From a virus, in the IMG/VR virus record IMGVR_UViG_3300047564_002314, positions 1 through 21,678 of that record: a stretch of 21,678 nucleotides of DNA; one strand, given 5' to 3'. Made by a program: the position numbers and the translations under genes. The notes under the pieces are model-generated. The model had not been told where the DNA came from, did not search any database, and saw only the letters and a program-made list of their open reading frames with translations. How positions within the stretch are numbered: the first letter of the stretch is position 1; each line of letters opens with the position of its first letter. Positions 14,018 through 21,676 of the stretch are shown here, piece after piece.

Positions 14018-14282
14018 CTTCTTCTATATTATCAGGAGGAATTACAATATCATTTGAAGTAAAAATGGCATATTCATAACCGTTTCCTTCACAGGCTTGA
14101 ATTAAAATATCAGCATCTATTTCCATAGTTCTCATTTTTGGAAAATCTTTATCTTCCAACATCATAGCAAATCTACTGGCATCATCTTCCTGTTCAAACA
14201 TATAAAGGATCTGATGACCATCTTCACTTTTTGCAGAATATGCACCCTGTTCTTCATGACCATCTACCGTAATTATAAACAT
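14004..14282 (-). CDS. DUF3110-like protein (cyanobacterial family) between gp47 and gp46
   Basis: 92 aa from the ATG at 14282, one base after the gp47 stop. The order F(I)ITVDG-EEQGAYSAK-GHQILYMFEQEDDASRFAMMLEDKDFPKM-MEIDADIL-GYEYAIF matches the DUF3110 pattern I know from cyanobacteria and plant plastids (VLLFN..EGIYTL..VLMFE.EDDA.RFA..LEAQDFP..VE.ID..E....GYE). Its function is unknown in hosts too. The gene is locked between two T4 core genes with a 14-base overlap into gp46, so it is translated with the recombination nuclease. Host origin is inferred from the family's known range. Confidence 0.78.
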   Translation of the reverse strand: MFIITVDGHEEQGAYSAKSEDGHQILYMFEQEDDASRFAMMLEDKDFPKMRTMEIDADILIQACEGNGYEYAIFTSNDIVIPPDNIEEDDFI

Positions 14283-14283
14283 T

Positions 14284-15318
14284 TTATGCCATTTCGCACG
14301 CTTCCTGATAAACTTCACGAATCAGATTTTTTAAGATTGATTTATCTAATTCAATTTCTGATTCTTGAATATATCTATCTAGTATGGAAAAAGTATCTTC
14401 TGATTCAAAATGACTAATGTCTTCAACTTCTTGAACTTGGAAATTTTCAACAATCTTCAAATCCTGAACATTTGATTCATAAAGTTTATCAAGAAACTTT
14501 TCAAATTCTTTTGGATTAGTTTTCTTTCTAACAATTACTTTAACAATTTTATTTGTATATTCATCAAACTGAAAATCTTTTGAAAGAGTATCTTCATAAT
14601 AAATGTTATAAAACATCTTAAATGGATTATCTACATGGAAGTGCTCTAGAGTTTCAGTGTCAAAGATAGTAAATCCACGAGTATCATTTACATCCGTCCA
14701 GTAAATTTCATATGGATTTCCCAGATAAAAAACCTTTCCATCATTCGATCTAGTATGATAGTGCCCAGAGAAAACACGGTCGAATTTATCGAATAATTTA
14801 CTATCCAACCCGTGTTCCATTACAATTTGACGATTAACTCTAAATCCTTGAAGTTCAAGGTGCCCCATAGCAACTTTACTGGATGTCTTTTTAACAAGTT
14901 TTAAAGTTTCTTTTTCATTTTCCTGGTTAATCCAGGGTAATAGAAGTATATTTAAGTCACCAACACAAATCTCTGTTGGTTTACTATACGTTTTAACATT
15001 CGGATAATTCTTTAACAAAAGTTCCGGAGAGTTTATTGTATTAGTGTTCTTATAGTAGGTATCATGATTCCCTACAATCATATGAACATTACAATTTTTC
15101 AATGGTTCAAATACCACTCGTTTTGCCCATTCAAGACTCTGATAATCAATAGATTTACGACTATCAAAAGCATCTCCCATATGGATGACTGTATCAATCC
15201 CGTACTGTTCCAGCGTCGGGAAAAACACATTCTTATAGAATTGCTCAAAATAATCATGAAATGATTTAGAACCCTTACGAGCACCGTAGTGAGTATCTGT
15301 GATGATTGCGATTTTCAT
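14284..15318 (-). CDS. gp47: recombination endonuclease subunit gp47 (Mre11-like)
   Basis: 344 aa (T4 gp47 is 339). The metal-dependent nuclease that works with gp46. Calcineurin-type phosphoesterase motifs are complete: D8-T-H10, GDAFD (48-52), GNHD (83-86), MGHLELQG, and FSGHYHTR. The start is the ATG at 15318, which overlaps the gp55 stop (TGATG); an upstream TTG is less likely. Co-transcribed with gp55 and gp46. Confidence 0.97.
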   Translation of the reverse strand: MKIAIITDTHYGARKGSKSFHDYFEQFYKNVFFPTLEQYGIDTVIHMGDAFDSRKSIDYQSLEWAKRVVFEPLKNCNVHMIVGNHDTYYKNTNTINSPELLLKNYPNVKTYSKPTEICVGDLNILLLPWINQENEKETLKLVKKTSSKVAMGHLELQGFRVNRQIVMEHGLDSKLFDKFDRVFSGHYHTRSNDGKVFYLGNPYEIYWTDVNDTRGFTIFDTETLEHFHVDNPFKMFYNIYYEDTLSKDFQFDEYTNKIVKVIVRKKTNPKEFEKFLDKLYESNVQDLKIVENFQVQEVEDISHFESEDTFSILDRYIQESEIELDKSILKNLIREVYQEACEMA

Positions 15319-15899
15319 CAATAACGAAGTTTCATCTGAACGTTTTCCTTGATGCTATTATAGTCGGAATAGTTGCCACCGTCAATCTGGTTGTCATCCA
15401 CGAAGACTTCATCATATCCAGTCTTCTCTAGAATCTTGTTCTTAATCTCTAATTGACGCTTCTCCCTTTGAATTCTTCTCAAAAATGCGTAGTGAATAAT
15501 TTGAGTAAAGTATGCAAAGGGGTTTGTTGATTTTGCTGGGTCAAAGTTATGAATGTACTGAACGCAATTTTCAATACCATCAGAAATCATATCATCAATA
15601 AAAATATAATTGATGAAGTTTGTTTTATAAGATAAGTGTGTCGCAATCTTTAAAAAACATTCGCCAAGGTAATTTGGAATTGGTGGTTTTCCTTCCCAAT
15701 GCTTACCTCTTTCTTGCTTTGGTAACTTTGTCAAGTCTTCATTAAACTTTTCTTTGTAAGAAGCTTCTACGCTTTTTCTATAAAGAACCATTGCTTCCAA
15801 GAGTTCTTTATTATTGACGTAGTGCTCCGACCTTTTTCTTTTTGTCATTATCGGAGTTGGTTCGGATTGAATTATCTTCACATTTGAAGTGGAAATCAT
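15318..15899 (-). CDS. gp55: late-transcription sigma factor gp55
   Basis: 193 aa from the ATG at 15899 (T4 gp55 is 185); a second in-frame ATG at 15848 would give 176 aa. gp55 directs host RNA polymerase to TATAAATA late promoters with help from the gp45 clamp. A sigma region-2-like segment is visible at about 93-150: NFINYIFIDDMISDGIENCV, then FDPAKSTNPFAYFTQIIHYA and FLRRIQREKRQ. The promoter TTGTGT-17-TATAAT lies at 15926-15954, consistent with early or middle expression. GAG sits 7 bases before the ATG at 15899. It heads the gp55-gp47-DUF3110-gp46 unit. Confidence 0.93.
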   Translation of the reverse strand: MISTSNVKIIQSEPTPIMTKRKRSEHYVNNKELLEAMVLYRKSVEASYKEKFNEDLTKLPKQERGKHWEGKPPIPNYLGECFLKIATHLSYKTNFINYIFIDDMISDGIENCVQYIHNFDPAKSTNPFAYFTQIIHYAFLRRIQREKRQLEIKNKILEKTGYDEVFVDDNQIDGGNYSDYNSIKENVQMKLRY

Positions 15900-15925
15900 A
15901 AAATACTCAAATATATATAAAACTA

Positions 15926-15954
15926 ATTATACCACCGAACAAAGTTATACACAA
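15926..15954 (-). promoter_or_regulatory. sigma70-type promoter for gp55
   Basis: On the minus strand TTGTGT (15954-15949), a 17-base spacer and a perfect TATAAT (15931-15926). The start would be near 15919, about 20 bases before the gp55 ATG. Its -35 lies 3 bases from the -35 of the opposite promoter at 15958-15987. Confidence 0.55.
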
Positions 15955-15957
15955 GAC

Positions 15958-15987
15958 TTGACACGGGTATCTAATTTCGTATATAAT
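15958..15987 (+). promoter_or_regulatory. consensus sigma70 promoter pointing against all genes
   Basis: TTGACA (15958-15963), an 18-base spacer and TATAAT (15982-15987): both hexamers perfect. The transcript would start near 15994 and run on the plus strand, antisense to Sm-like gene C and then uvsW. No plus-strand gene follows. Activity is not shown. Confidence 0.5.
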
Positions 15988-16015
15988 GTGCCTTGTCACC
16001 AATGATGAATATCAA

Positions 16016-16405
16016 TTAGCTATTATTATAGAGTTTCTCTAAGAGCTCTTTTGCTTCAGTGACACTAGAGATATATCCTTGTTTTCTAGAAAGATTTGGT
16101 TTTCCATTTTTAACATTATAAAGTTTTCTAGAAAATTCTTGATGCATCATAATAATATCGATATCATTAGACTCTGATATTGTTAGTACTTGTTCCATAT
16201 TAATAATGAACATATCTTCTCTTGTTGTCTTCAACCAAGGCTCTACCTTATATCCAACAGTCCCCTTTCTAGAAGTTATTTCGGAAACTTGAATTGGATT
16301 AATCAGTATTAGATAATGGTCATTCTCTTCTTCAGAAGGCATTACTCTAGCAAATATTTCTTCACTTGTTTTCAACTTTATTGTTGCATAAAAATCTTCT
16401 TCCAT
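16016..16405 (-). CDS. Sm-like phage protein, copy C
   Basis: 129 aa. It opens ATIKLKTSEEIFARVMP, then YLILINPIQVSEI, VGYKVEPWLK, FIINMEQVLTISE and a helix MMHQEFSRKLY. The order of (I)KL..(G/S)EE, NP, PW and the closing helix matches copies A and B, though G is replaced by S in the loop and the C-terminus is longer by about 30 residues (KNGKPNLSRKQGYISS onward). The gene starts 5 bases after the uvsW stop and is therefore expressed with uvsY/uvsW. RNA-related function is inferred only from the Sm-like plan. Opposed by a plus-strand promoter just past its stop codon. Confidence 0.8.
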   Translation of the reverse strand: MEEDFYATIKLKTSEEIFARVMPSEEENDHYLILINPIQVSEITSRKGTVGYKVEPWLKTTREDMFIINMEQVLTISESNDIDIIMMHQEFSRKLYNVKNGKPNLSRKQGYISSVTEAKELLEKLYNNS

Positions 16406-16410
16406 AAGTC

Positions 16411-17868
16411 TTATATGTTAATTGTGATTATTTCGTAATTAAATCGCTCTTCATTGTAAAGTTTTATTCTTTCAATAAAATGATTTAGTGTATAATTTTT
16501 CTTTGAATTGTGAGTGCAGTCATCAGAGATATCATAAAGTATTGCTTTCTCTTTATTTGATCCTTTTCTTAAGACTCTTCCTATTGATTGCAAGTTTCTA
16601 ATTTTTGATTTACTGGGCGATGCAAAAACTACATTATGCAAATTCTTAATATTAATTCCTGTAGAAAAAACTCCATAAGAAGCAACTATGATGGCATTAT
16701 TTTCTCTTTCAGTAATTTCTCTAACTAATTCTCTTTCTTCAGTATTAACTCCACCGTGAACAAAAAATACTTTTTGATTTTCGTTCTTACTAGTATTTAT
16801 TAAATTGAAAAGAGGCTCTCCATGTGCTTCAATTCGTGAAAACAGAATAAGAGTATTTCCTTTTAAATCTAAAGCAAGGTTCTTAATAAAGTTATTTCTT
16901 TTTTCGTGTCCTATAATATACTGTATTTCATCTTCAAAGACGTTAAATCTTTGAGGTGGATGCTTCAATACAATACAGTTAATATCCAACTTAGAAACAT
17001 GACCTTGCTCCATTAACTCAATAGTTCTGGTAATCTTATAAGAAGGACCAAACACCCCCTCTAATACCCACTTATGTGTTTGAGTTCCATCTAATGTTCC
17101 AGTAAATCCAAATCTATACTTTGCATGATGAAGATTTGACATTATCTTAATTAAAGACTTACTTTTAAAAAGGTGCGCCTCGTCACCAATCACAACATTA
17201 AAATCTTCAAACCAAGTCTTTTCAAGTTTGTAAATTGATTGCCAAGTTGTTATAATAACTTGAGATTTAGTTTCTCTTTCCTTCCCCGCATAAATTTTAT
17301 GGCAATATGACTCAGCATCCCAACCATAATCCTGGAAATCCTTGTACATCTGCTCTACTAGAGATGTCGTCGGAACAACTAAAAGAATTCTTTGCCCTTT
17401 ACCCACATAATATCTTACGAGGCAATAAATCATCAGTGATTTGCCACTGGCAGTGGGGCTTATCAATAATTTTCGATTATACCTTAGAGCACTATATACT
17501 CCCTCAATTTGATAAGAACGAGGTTTGTGGGAGCATATAGAGTTCATATAATCATTCACACCCTCCTTTGAAATATTCTCATTTATTTCAAAAGGTAGAC
17601 CGTAAAACTTATTTTCTCTAAATTCGTAAGTGTAATTGTATAGTTTTAATTTATCAATGACTTTATCCAACAACCCAGCATATATCTCTCCAGTATGAAC
17701 TGAAAGAAGTCTTATGGTTCCATCCCAATGACGATTTCTCATCTGAGGCATAAACTTTGCCCCTGGAACTTCAAAGGTAAAATGTGTTTGGAGTTCATAT
17801 AAAATATGAGGTTCACATTCTAACTTGATGTAAACCTCATTCTTCTTATGAATTATTACGTCACTCAT
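16411..17868 (-). CDS. uvsW: UvsW DNA/RNA helicase
   Basis: 485 aa (T4 UvsW is about 503). A superfamily 2 helicase that unwinds R-loops and branched DNA, ending origin-dependent replication late in infection. Motifs: QIEG (120-123), Walker A SPTASGKS (137-144), DEAH (229-232), GFTGT (254-258), and SIGRVLRKG near the end. The N-terminal part (1-110) is the small substrate-binding domain. The ATG lies in the 3' arm of a hairpin (17866-17888) and has no Shine-Dalgarno. In T4 uvsW is a late gene; a late-promoter-like ACTAAATA at 17891-17898 would suit that. Confidence 0.96.
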   Translation of the reverse strand: MSDVIIHKKNEVYIKLECEPHILYELQTHFTFEVPGAKFMPQMRNRHWDGTIRLLSVHTGEIYAGLLDKVIDKLKLYNYTYEFRENKFYGLPFEINENISKEGVNDYMNSICSHKPRSYQIEGVYSALRYNRKLLISPTASGKSLMIYCLVRYYVGKGQRILLVVPTTSLVEQMYKDFQDYGWDAESYCHKIYAGKERETKSQVIITTWQSIYKLEKTWFEDFNVVIGDEAHLFKSKSLIKIMSNLHHAKYRFGFTGTLDGTQTHKWVLEGVFGPSYKITRTIELMEQGHVSKLDINCIVLKHPPQRFNVFEDEIQYIIGHEKRNNFIKNLALDLKGNTLILFSRIEAHGEPLFNLINTSKNENQKVFFVHGGVNTEERELVREITERENNAIIVASYGVFSTGINIKNLHNVVFASPSKSKIRNLQSIGRVLRKGSNKEKAILYDISDDCTHNSKKNYTLNHFIERIKLYNEERFNYEIITINI

Positions 17869-17888
17869 AGAATTATAAAGATTCTATG
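17866..17888 (-). promoter_or_regulatory. hairpin enclosing the uvsW start codon
   Basis: An 8-bp perfect inverted repeat CATAGAAT/ATTCTATG with a 7-base loop. The 3' arm on the mRNA contains the uvsW ATG (17868-17866). A transcript from upstream would hide the start codon. One starting at the ACTAAATA element (17891-17898, expected start near 17885) would lack half of the 5' arm. Confidence 0.5.
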
Positions 17889-17901
17889 AGTATTTAGTGT
17901 A

Positions 17902-18339
17902 TCATCCCAAACCTGATTGGAATCTCATATATTCAATTGAATTTTTTATTTGATAAGTTCTATTGTGAATCATTTTAAGAATGTCTTCAATATAACCTAA
18001 CATAATATCATAGTATTCAACTTTTAATGATATTTGAGAAAGTTTCTCATCTGCATCCAAATATTTCTGCATAGAGTCTTTATCCCTAATTTTTTTAGGA
18101 AATGGATTCTCCACATAAACATCAGGATCCGCTTTTCCAGAATAGTACTCATATCTCTCGTGTTTTATATTTTTCTTTTGCTGCTCTGCTCTTTTCCTAA
18201 GTAGTAAAATATTATTATAAATGTCGAAATATTTTGCATGTAATCTTGGAGTATTCAAAGATTCTGTATGAAGATTATCAATATCCATCTTTGAATCGTT
18301 TTCCCACATTTCTTGAATTAATTCAAGATTAAAATTCAT
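17902..18339 (-). CDS. uvsY: UvsY recombination mediator
   Basis: 145 aa (T4 UvsY is 137). It helps load the UvsX recombinase onto single-stranded DNA coated by gp32. The match shows in the middle and end: RHEYYSGKAD-like ERYEYYSGKADPDVY, YLDADEKLSQISLKVEYYDIMLG, and the helix IKNSIEYMRFQSG. The ATG overlaps the gp3 stop (ATGA). It is followed, within its last bases and the next 30, by the uvsW control region. Confidence 0.93.
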   Translation of the reverse strand: MNFNLELIQEMWENDSKMDIDNLHTESLNTPRLHAKYFDIYNNILLLRKRAEQQKKNIKHERYEYYSGKADPDVYVENPFPKKIRDKDSMQKYLDADEKLSQISLKVEYYDIMLGYIEDILKMIHNRTYQIKNSIEYMRFQSGLG

Positions 18340-18896
18340 AGATCATTTCCATTGCGATTAACTATATTATACACCATATACTTAAAACTTACATCTGCCG
18401 TCAAGTAATTAATGTCCTCTTCAGTCGCATCAAATTGTAGAGTTGATAGAGAATATGGAAACATTGAACGAAATATAACCTGGAAGTTGAAGTTATTATT
18501 ACTATTTAAAACTAGAAGAGTTCCATCCGAATATAAGTTCATTTGAGATTTTTGTGGTTGCTCAAATTTTTCATAATTTTTTTGAAAATCATGAATTTGT
18601 TTTAAGGACTCTGGATATCCCAAACCTCTCATCCAATTTTGAATTTCCATATAATTGGATAAATCTTCATCAACCAAAAATCTTAATGTAAAATCACCAA
18701 AGTCCATTTTATCTCCAGGAATTGGAATATCCTTTAGATATGTTGGTTGATTTGCTACTCCCAAAGTAATATCTGGTATATTTGCTGAGTTTGCAAAGAA
18801 AGCAACCTTAGGTGCTCTATTTAATGTAAACTTAAATCCAACTGGTGCAAGAAAGTTTCTATTTTCAATTTGACCAGAAAAAGGAGTTTTTACCAT
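18336..18896 (-). CDS. gp3: tail tube terminator / tail completion protein gp3
   Basis: 186 aa (T4 gp3 is 176). It caps the tail tube and stabilises the sheath before the head is joined. IPIPGDKMDFGDFTLRFLVDEDLSNYMEIQNWM corresponds to the IPIPG and RFIVDEELKSWIGMYEWM pattern of T4 gp3. gp19 tail tube protein has a related fold, but its typical sequence fits less well, and gp3 after gp23 is the normal cyanophage order. No good Shine-Dalgarno; a TCTAAATA word (18908-18915) is a poor late-promoter candidate, only 12 bases from the ATG. Confidence 0.85.
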   Translation of the reverse strand: MVKTPFSGQIENRNFLAPVGFKFTLNRAPKVAFFANSANIPDITLGVANQPTYLKDIPIPGDKMDFGDFTLRFLVDEDLSNYMEIQNWMRGLGYPESLKQIHDFQKNYEKFEQPQKSQMNLYSDGTLLVLNSNNNFNFQVIFRSMFPYSLSTLQFDATEEDINYLTADVSFKYMVYNIVNRNGNDL

Positions 18897-18916
18897 TTTT
18901 TTCTAACTATTTAGAT

Positions 18917-18942
18917 AAAAAAAGAGGGTCCGAAGACCCTCT
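18917..18942 (-). terminator. strong intrinsic terminator after gp23
   Basis: A perfect 8-bp stem AGAGGGTC/GACCCTCT with a UUCG tetraloop on the mRNA, then T6 or more. It begins 28 bases after the gp23 stop. The UUCG loop is unusually stable, fitting the need to end the most abundant late transcript. Confidence 0.9.
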
Positions 18943-18969
18943 GAGAAAAGTAGGTTTAAACCAAATGGA

Positions 18970-20400
18970 TCACATAAGGTTCTTAACTTGTACTCTTCTG
19001 TAGTATACGTTGGAATTGGTTGTAAGATTACCAAGTCCTCTTGCTGCACCCTCTGCGAATGGGTTGGCAACCATACCATAACGAGTCTTAAACCCGATTT
19101 TTGGTTGGAAGGTGTTCTCTCCAACGGCACGAACCATCTGGAGGGGAACATATGGGCAATAGAACAGACCAGCGTCATAAGGTGAAGAACCCTTGTATCC
19201 AACAGTGTAATACTGAGCATTACTTGTGTTTGCTGAATATGGGTCAATGTAAACGCGGAATTTGCCCATCAGAGTACCAGCAAAGGTGTTGCCAGTATCA
19301 TCAACGTTGAGGTTAGCATTGAGTGCTGGGGTGTAATCAAGAACACCAGCCATGCTTAGAGCGGAAGCAACGTCTGCAGAGCAGATGATTACGTTACCCT
19401 TTCCTCTACGAGTTTGCTGAGCGATTGCGTTTGCATCACGCTCGATTTGGAACAGAAGACCCTTGAACTTCTCAACACTCCAACGACCGTTTGAGTCGAT
19501 GTCGAGGTCGAATACTCCAGGAGTAGCAACGTTGTTTCTAGCACCAGACTTAGCAACCTTATAGATGGTTCTGATGACTTCACGGTTGATTTCAGCAAGA
19601 ATCTCAGTTGAGAGAATGTTTGCTAATTCCGCTTCAGCATTCAGACCGTGGATTGCCTTGAGGTCTTGAGCAAGCTCAAGTGAGTACTCGGCTTTCAGAG
19701 CGCGTGACTTTGCTTCAACAAGAATCTTCTCGATTGAGAATGACATCTCGTTGAAAGTAGTGCCTGAGCTACCAAGTGCTTCTGCCTCATCGGTTCTCAT
19801 TCCCTGACCAGTTGTATAGAGAAGTTCAGATTCTCCATCTGGATTCAGAAGTCCAGGGTTGCTTCCAGTTTGAGGGGAAGTTGTACCCATACCAACGGCA
19901 CCATTGGTGAATCCGTCTGATAGGTTGTTTTGTGAGTTCTGACCAGAGAAAGCACTATTTGCTTCGTTGTAGAATGCCTCATCAGCAGTTGAAGGATCGC
20001 GGTCGGTTCCATAGGTGGAACGCATTGCGAAGATAAGTCCAGTAGGACCAGTCATTGGTTGAACGCCTGCAACATCATAAGCGATGAGGTTAGGCATTGA
20101 ACGTCTGATTAGTGAAATCAGAACGGGGTCGAAACCAGCTGAAGGACCGCCTGCAGCAGCAGCGCCTCCAAAACCAGCACCACCAACACCACTGCTCAAA
20201 TCAGCAGTTCCTGTGCTTGTGGTTGGGGCTTCGTAAAGCATTCCTTGATTGTGGAATGCACTCTCTTCTCTTAAAAACTTTTCTTGGTTTTCGAGCAGGA
20301 CAGCGGTTACAGCCTTTCTGTGTGAATCCTTGATTGAATCAAGACCTTCGTAGTTCAGAAGGGGTGCCCACTTTTCCTGCAGATGCTCGGAATGGAACAT
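18970..20400 (-). CDS. gp23: major capsid protein gp23
   Basis: 476 aa from the ATG at 20400, preceded by AAAGGT (T4 gp23 is 521). A longer frame to 20490 overlaps gp22 and lacks support. It forms the hexameric head lattice. MFHSEHLQEKWAPLLNYEGL is the standard cyanophage start; a Gly/Ala-rich segment at about 72-90 is followed by the conserved LIAYDVAGVQPMTGPTGLIF. A predicted gp21 cleavage site is L55-Y56-E57|A58, giving the mature protein, comparable to the T4 cut after residue 65. Codon choice is more G+C-rich than neighbours, as expected for a highly expressed gene. A UUCG-loop terminator follows. Confidence 0.97.
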   Translation of the reverse strand: MFHSEHLQEKWAPLLNYEGLDSIKDSHRKAVTAVLLENQEKFLREESAFHNQGMLYEAPTTSTGTADLSSGVGGAGFGGAAAAGGPSAGFDPVLISLIRRSMPNLIAYDVAGVQPMTGPTGLIFAMRSTYGTDRDPSTADEAFYNEANSAFSGQNSQNNLSDGFTNGAVGMGTTSPQTGSNPGLLNPDGESELLYTTGQGMRTDEAEALGSSGTTFNEMSFSIEKILVEAKSRALKAEYSLELAQDLKAIHGLNAEAELANILSTEILAEINREVIRTIYKVAKSGARNNVATPGVFDLDIDSNGRWSVEKFKGLLFQIERDANAIAQQTRRGKGNVIICSADVASALSMAGVLDYTPALNANLNVDDTGNTFAGTLMGKFRVYIDPYSANTSNAQYYTVGYKGSSPYDAGLFYCPYVPLQMVRAVGENTFQPKIGFKTRYGMVANPFAEGAARGLGNLTTNSNVYYRRVQVKNLM

Positions 20401-20449
20401 TTGCTTGTACCTTTTTTTGTGGATGTTTACGTTTGATTTAATATTAAAT

Positions 20450-21676
20450 TCAGTTTTTTGCAACTGTTGAAAGTGTTCTGAGATAAGCACTCATCGCAGG
20501 CGAATGTGATTCAACTGCAACATCTACTCCCTCTGAAAGGGTTTCAACTTTTGCTTGTTCAGAAACTGTCTTCTTAGGGAAATATGATTCCTTAAGCGTT
20601 TCTAGTTTTTCACGATATTGTGTCTCACTTTCAAACTCAACACTTTCGGAAAGTGAAGCGAGCTTCTCCTTCTGAGTGACTGCGAGTCCCTCAGAGATCT
20701 CATCGAAAATTCTATCTGCAACCGACTCGGAGAGGCGATTATTGAGCAGAATGTTTCTTTCGATTTGCTCGTTGAGTTTTGTCTCCATTTCATCAAGTTT
20801 ATCTACCATGCTCTCTAATACATCATATTTCTCTTCAGGGATTTGTACATAATGTTCTTCAAAAAGATTCTTCATGCCAGAAAGGAATGACTCTGTGAGT
20901 TCTTCCTTAAGACCTGCCTGAACGGCAAGTTCGTTTTGAGCGATCCATTCATCAGCAACATACTCAAGATATGCATCGACTCTCTCTTGAAGTTCGCTCT
21001 TGATTTCTTCAACAGACTCAATAATCTGTTGTTCAAACTGAGCTTCATATTGCTCTTCAAGAGCTTCTTTGATTTGAGCAACTTTTGATCTTAAAGCAGA
21101 CTCAAATACGATTCTGGACTTTTCTTGATATTCTTCGGAAAGTCCTTCCTCTTCATTGATATTTTGAAGAGCTTGTAGATCTTCTTCAATATCAAATGAC
21201 TCTTTTACTTTTTTCTTTTCATCATCATCTTCTTCCTCTTCATCACCTTCCTCTTCATCTCCCTCTTCGTCACCTTCCTCACCATCTTCGGTATCTTTCT
21301 TCTTAGCTTCAGTAACAGTCTCTTCTTCTTCGAGTTCTTCTTCAATCAGGTCTTCATCTTCCAGATCCTCATCTTCTTTGATGGCATCTGACTTCTTAAG
21401 AACCTTCATAGGTTCAGCACCCTTAGCACCCTTAGTAACTGCTGAAACAGACTTCAGACCTGAAGGCTCTTTTAGTTTTGCAGAATCGTCATCAACCTTA
21501 TAGTTGTCTGGGGTAGGTCCACCTAGGTCTTCCCAGTTACCTGTTTGACCAGGTGTAGAAACTCCAGAAGCATTTGAGTGTGACATTGCTTCACCTGCCT
21601 TTGCACCAGCATTGACAGCAGTTCTGGATTGCTTAGTGCCTACTTCCATTTCTTGTAAATTTGTACCACGAGACAT
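20450..21676 (-). CDS. gp22: prohead core scaffold protein gp22
   Basis: 408 aa (T4 gp22 is 269). The internal scaffold around which gp23 assembles, later chopped by the gp21 protease. The start NLQEMEVGTKQSRTAV, then NWEDLGGPTPDNYK, is the cyanophage form. Residues 101-153 are an almost pure Glu/Asp run with GDEEGDEEEGDEEE repeats, and 155-370 is long, helical coiled-coil-like sequence. Several LxE/IxE sites suit gp21 processing. The ATG at 21676 is two bases from the window edge, so the promoter is not visible; the alternative of a longer N-terminus is unlikely. gp23 follows after 49 bases without a terminator, so the two are co-transcribed. Confidence 0.92.
   Translation of the reverse strand: MSRGTNLQEMEVGTKQSRTAVNAGAKAGEAMSHSNASGVSTPGQTGNWEDLGGPTPDNYKVDDDSAKLKEPSGLKSVSAVTKGAKGAEPMKVLKKSDAIKEDEDLEDEDLIEEELEEEETVTEAKKKDTEDGEEGDEEGDEEEGDEEEEDDDEKKKVKESFDIEEDLQALQNINEEEGLSEEYQEKSRIVFESALRSKVAQIKEALEEQYEAQFEQQIIESVEEIKSELQERVDAYLEYVADEWIAQNELAVQAGLKEELTESFLSGMKNLFEEHYVQIPEEKYDVLESMVDKLDEMETKLNEQIERNILLNNRLSESVADRIFDEISEGLAVTQKEKLASLSESVEFESETQYREKLETLKESYFPKKTVSEQAKVETLSEGVDVAVESHSPAMSAYLRTLSTVAKN

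Noticed and set aside
17872-17877. TATAAT upstream of uvsW as a promoter
   Set aside because: Transcription would begin past the ATG at 17868; it is better explained as the hairpin loop.
18908-18915. TCTAAATA as late promoter for gp3
   Set aside because: The start would leave a leader of only about 6 bases; one mismatch to consensus plus poor spacing. Kept as unproven.
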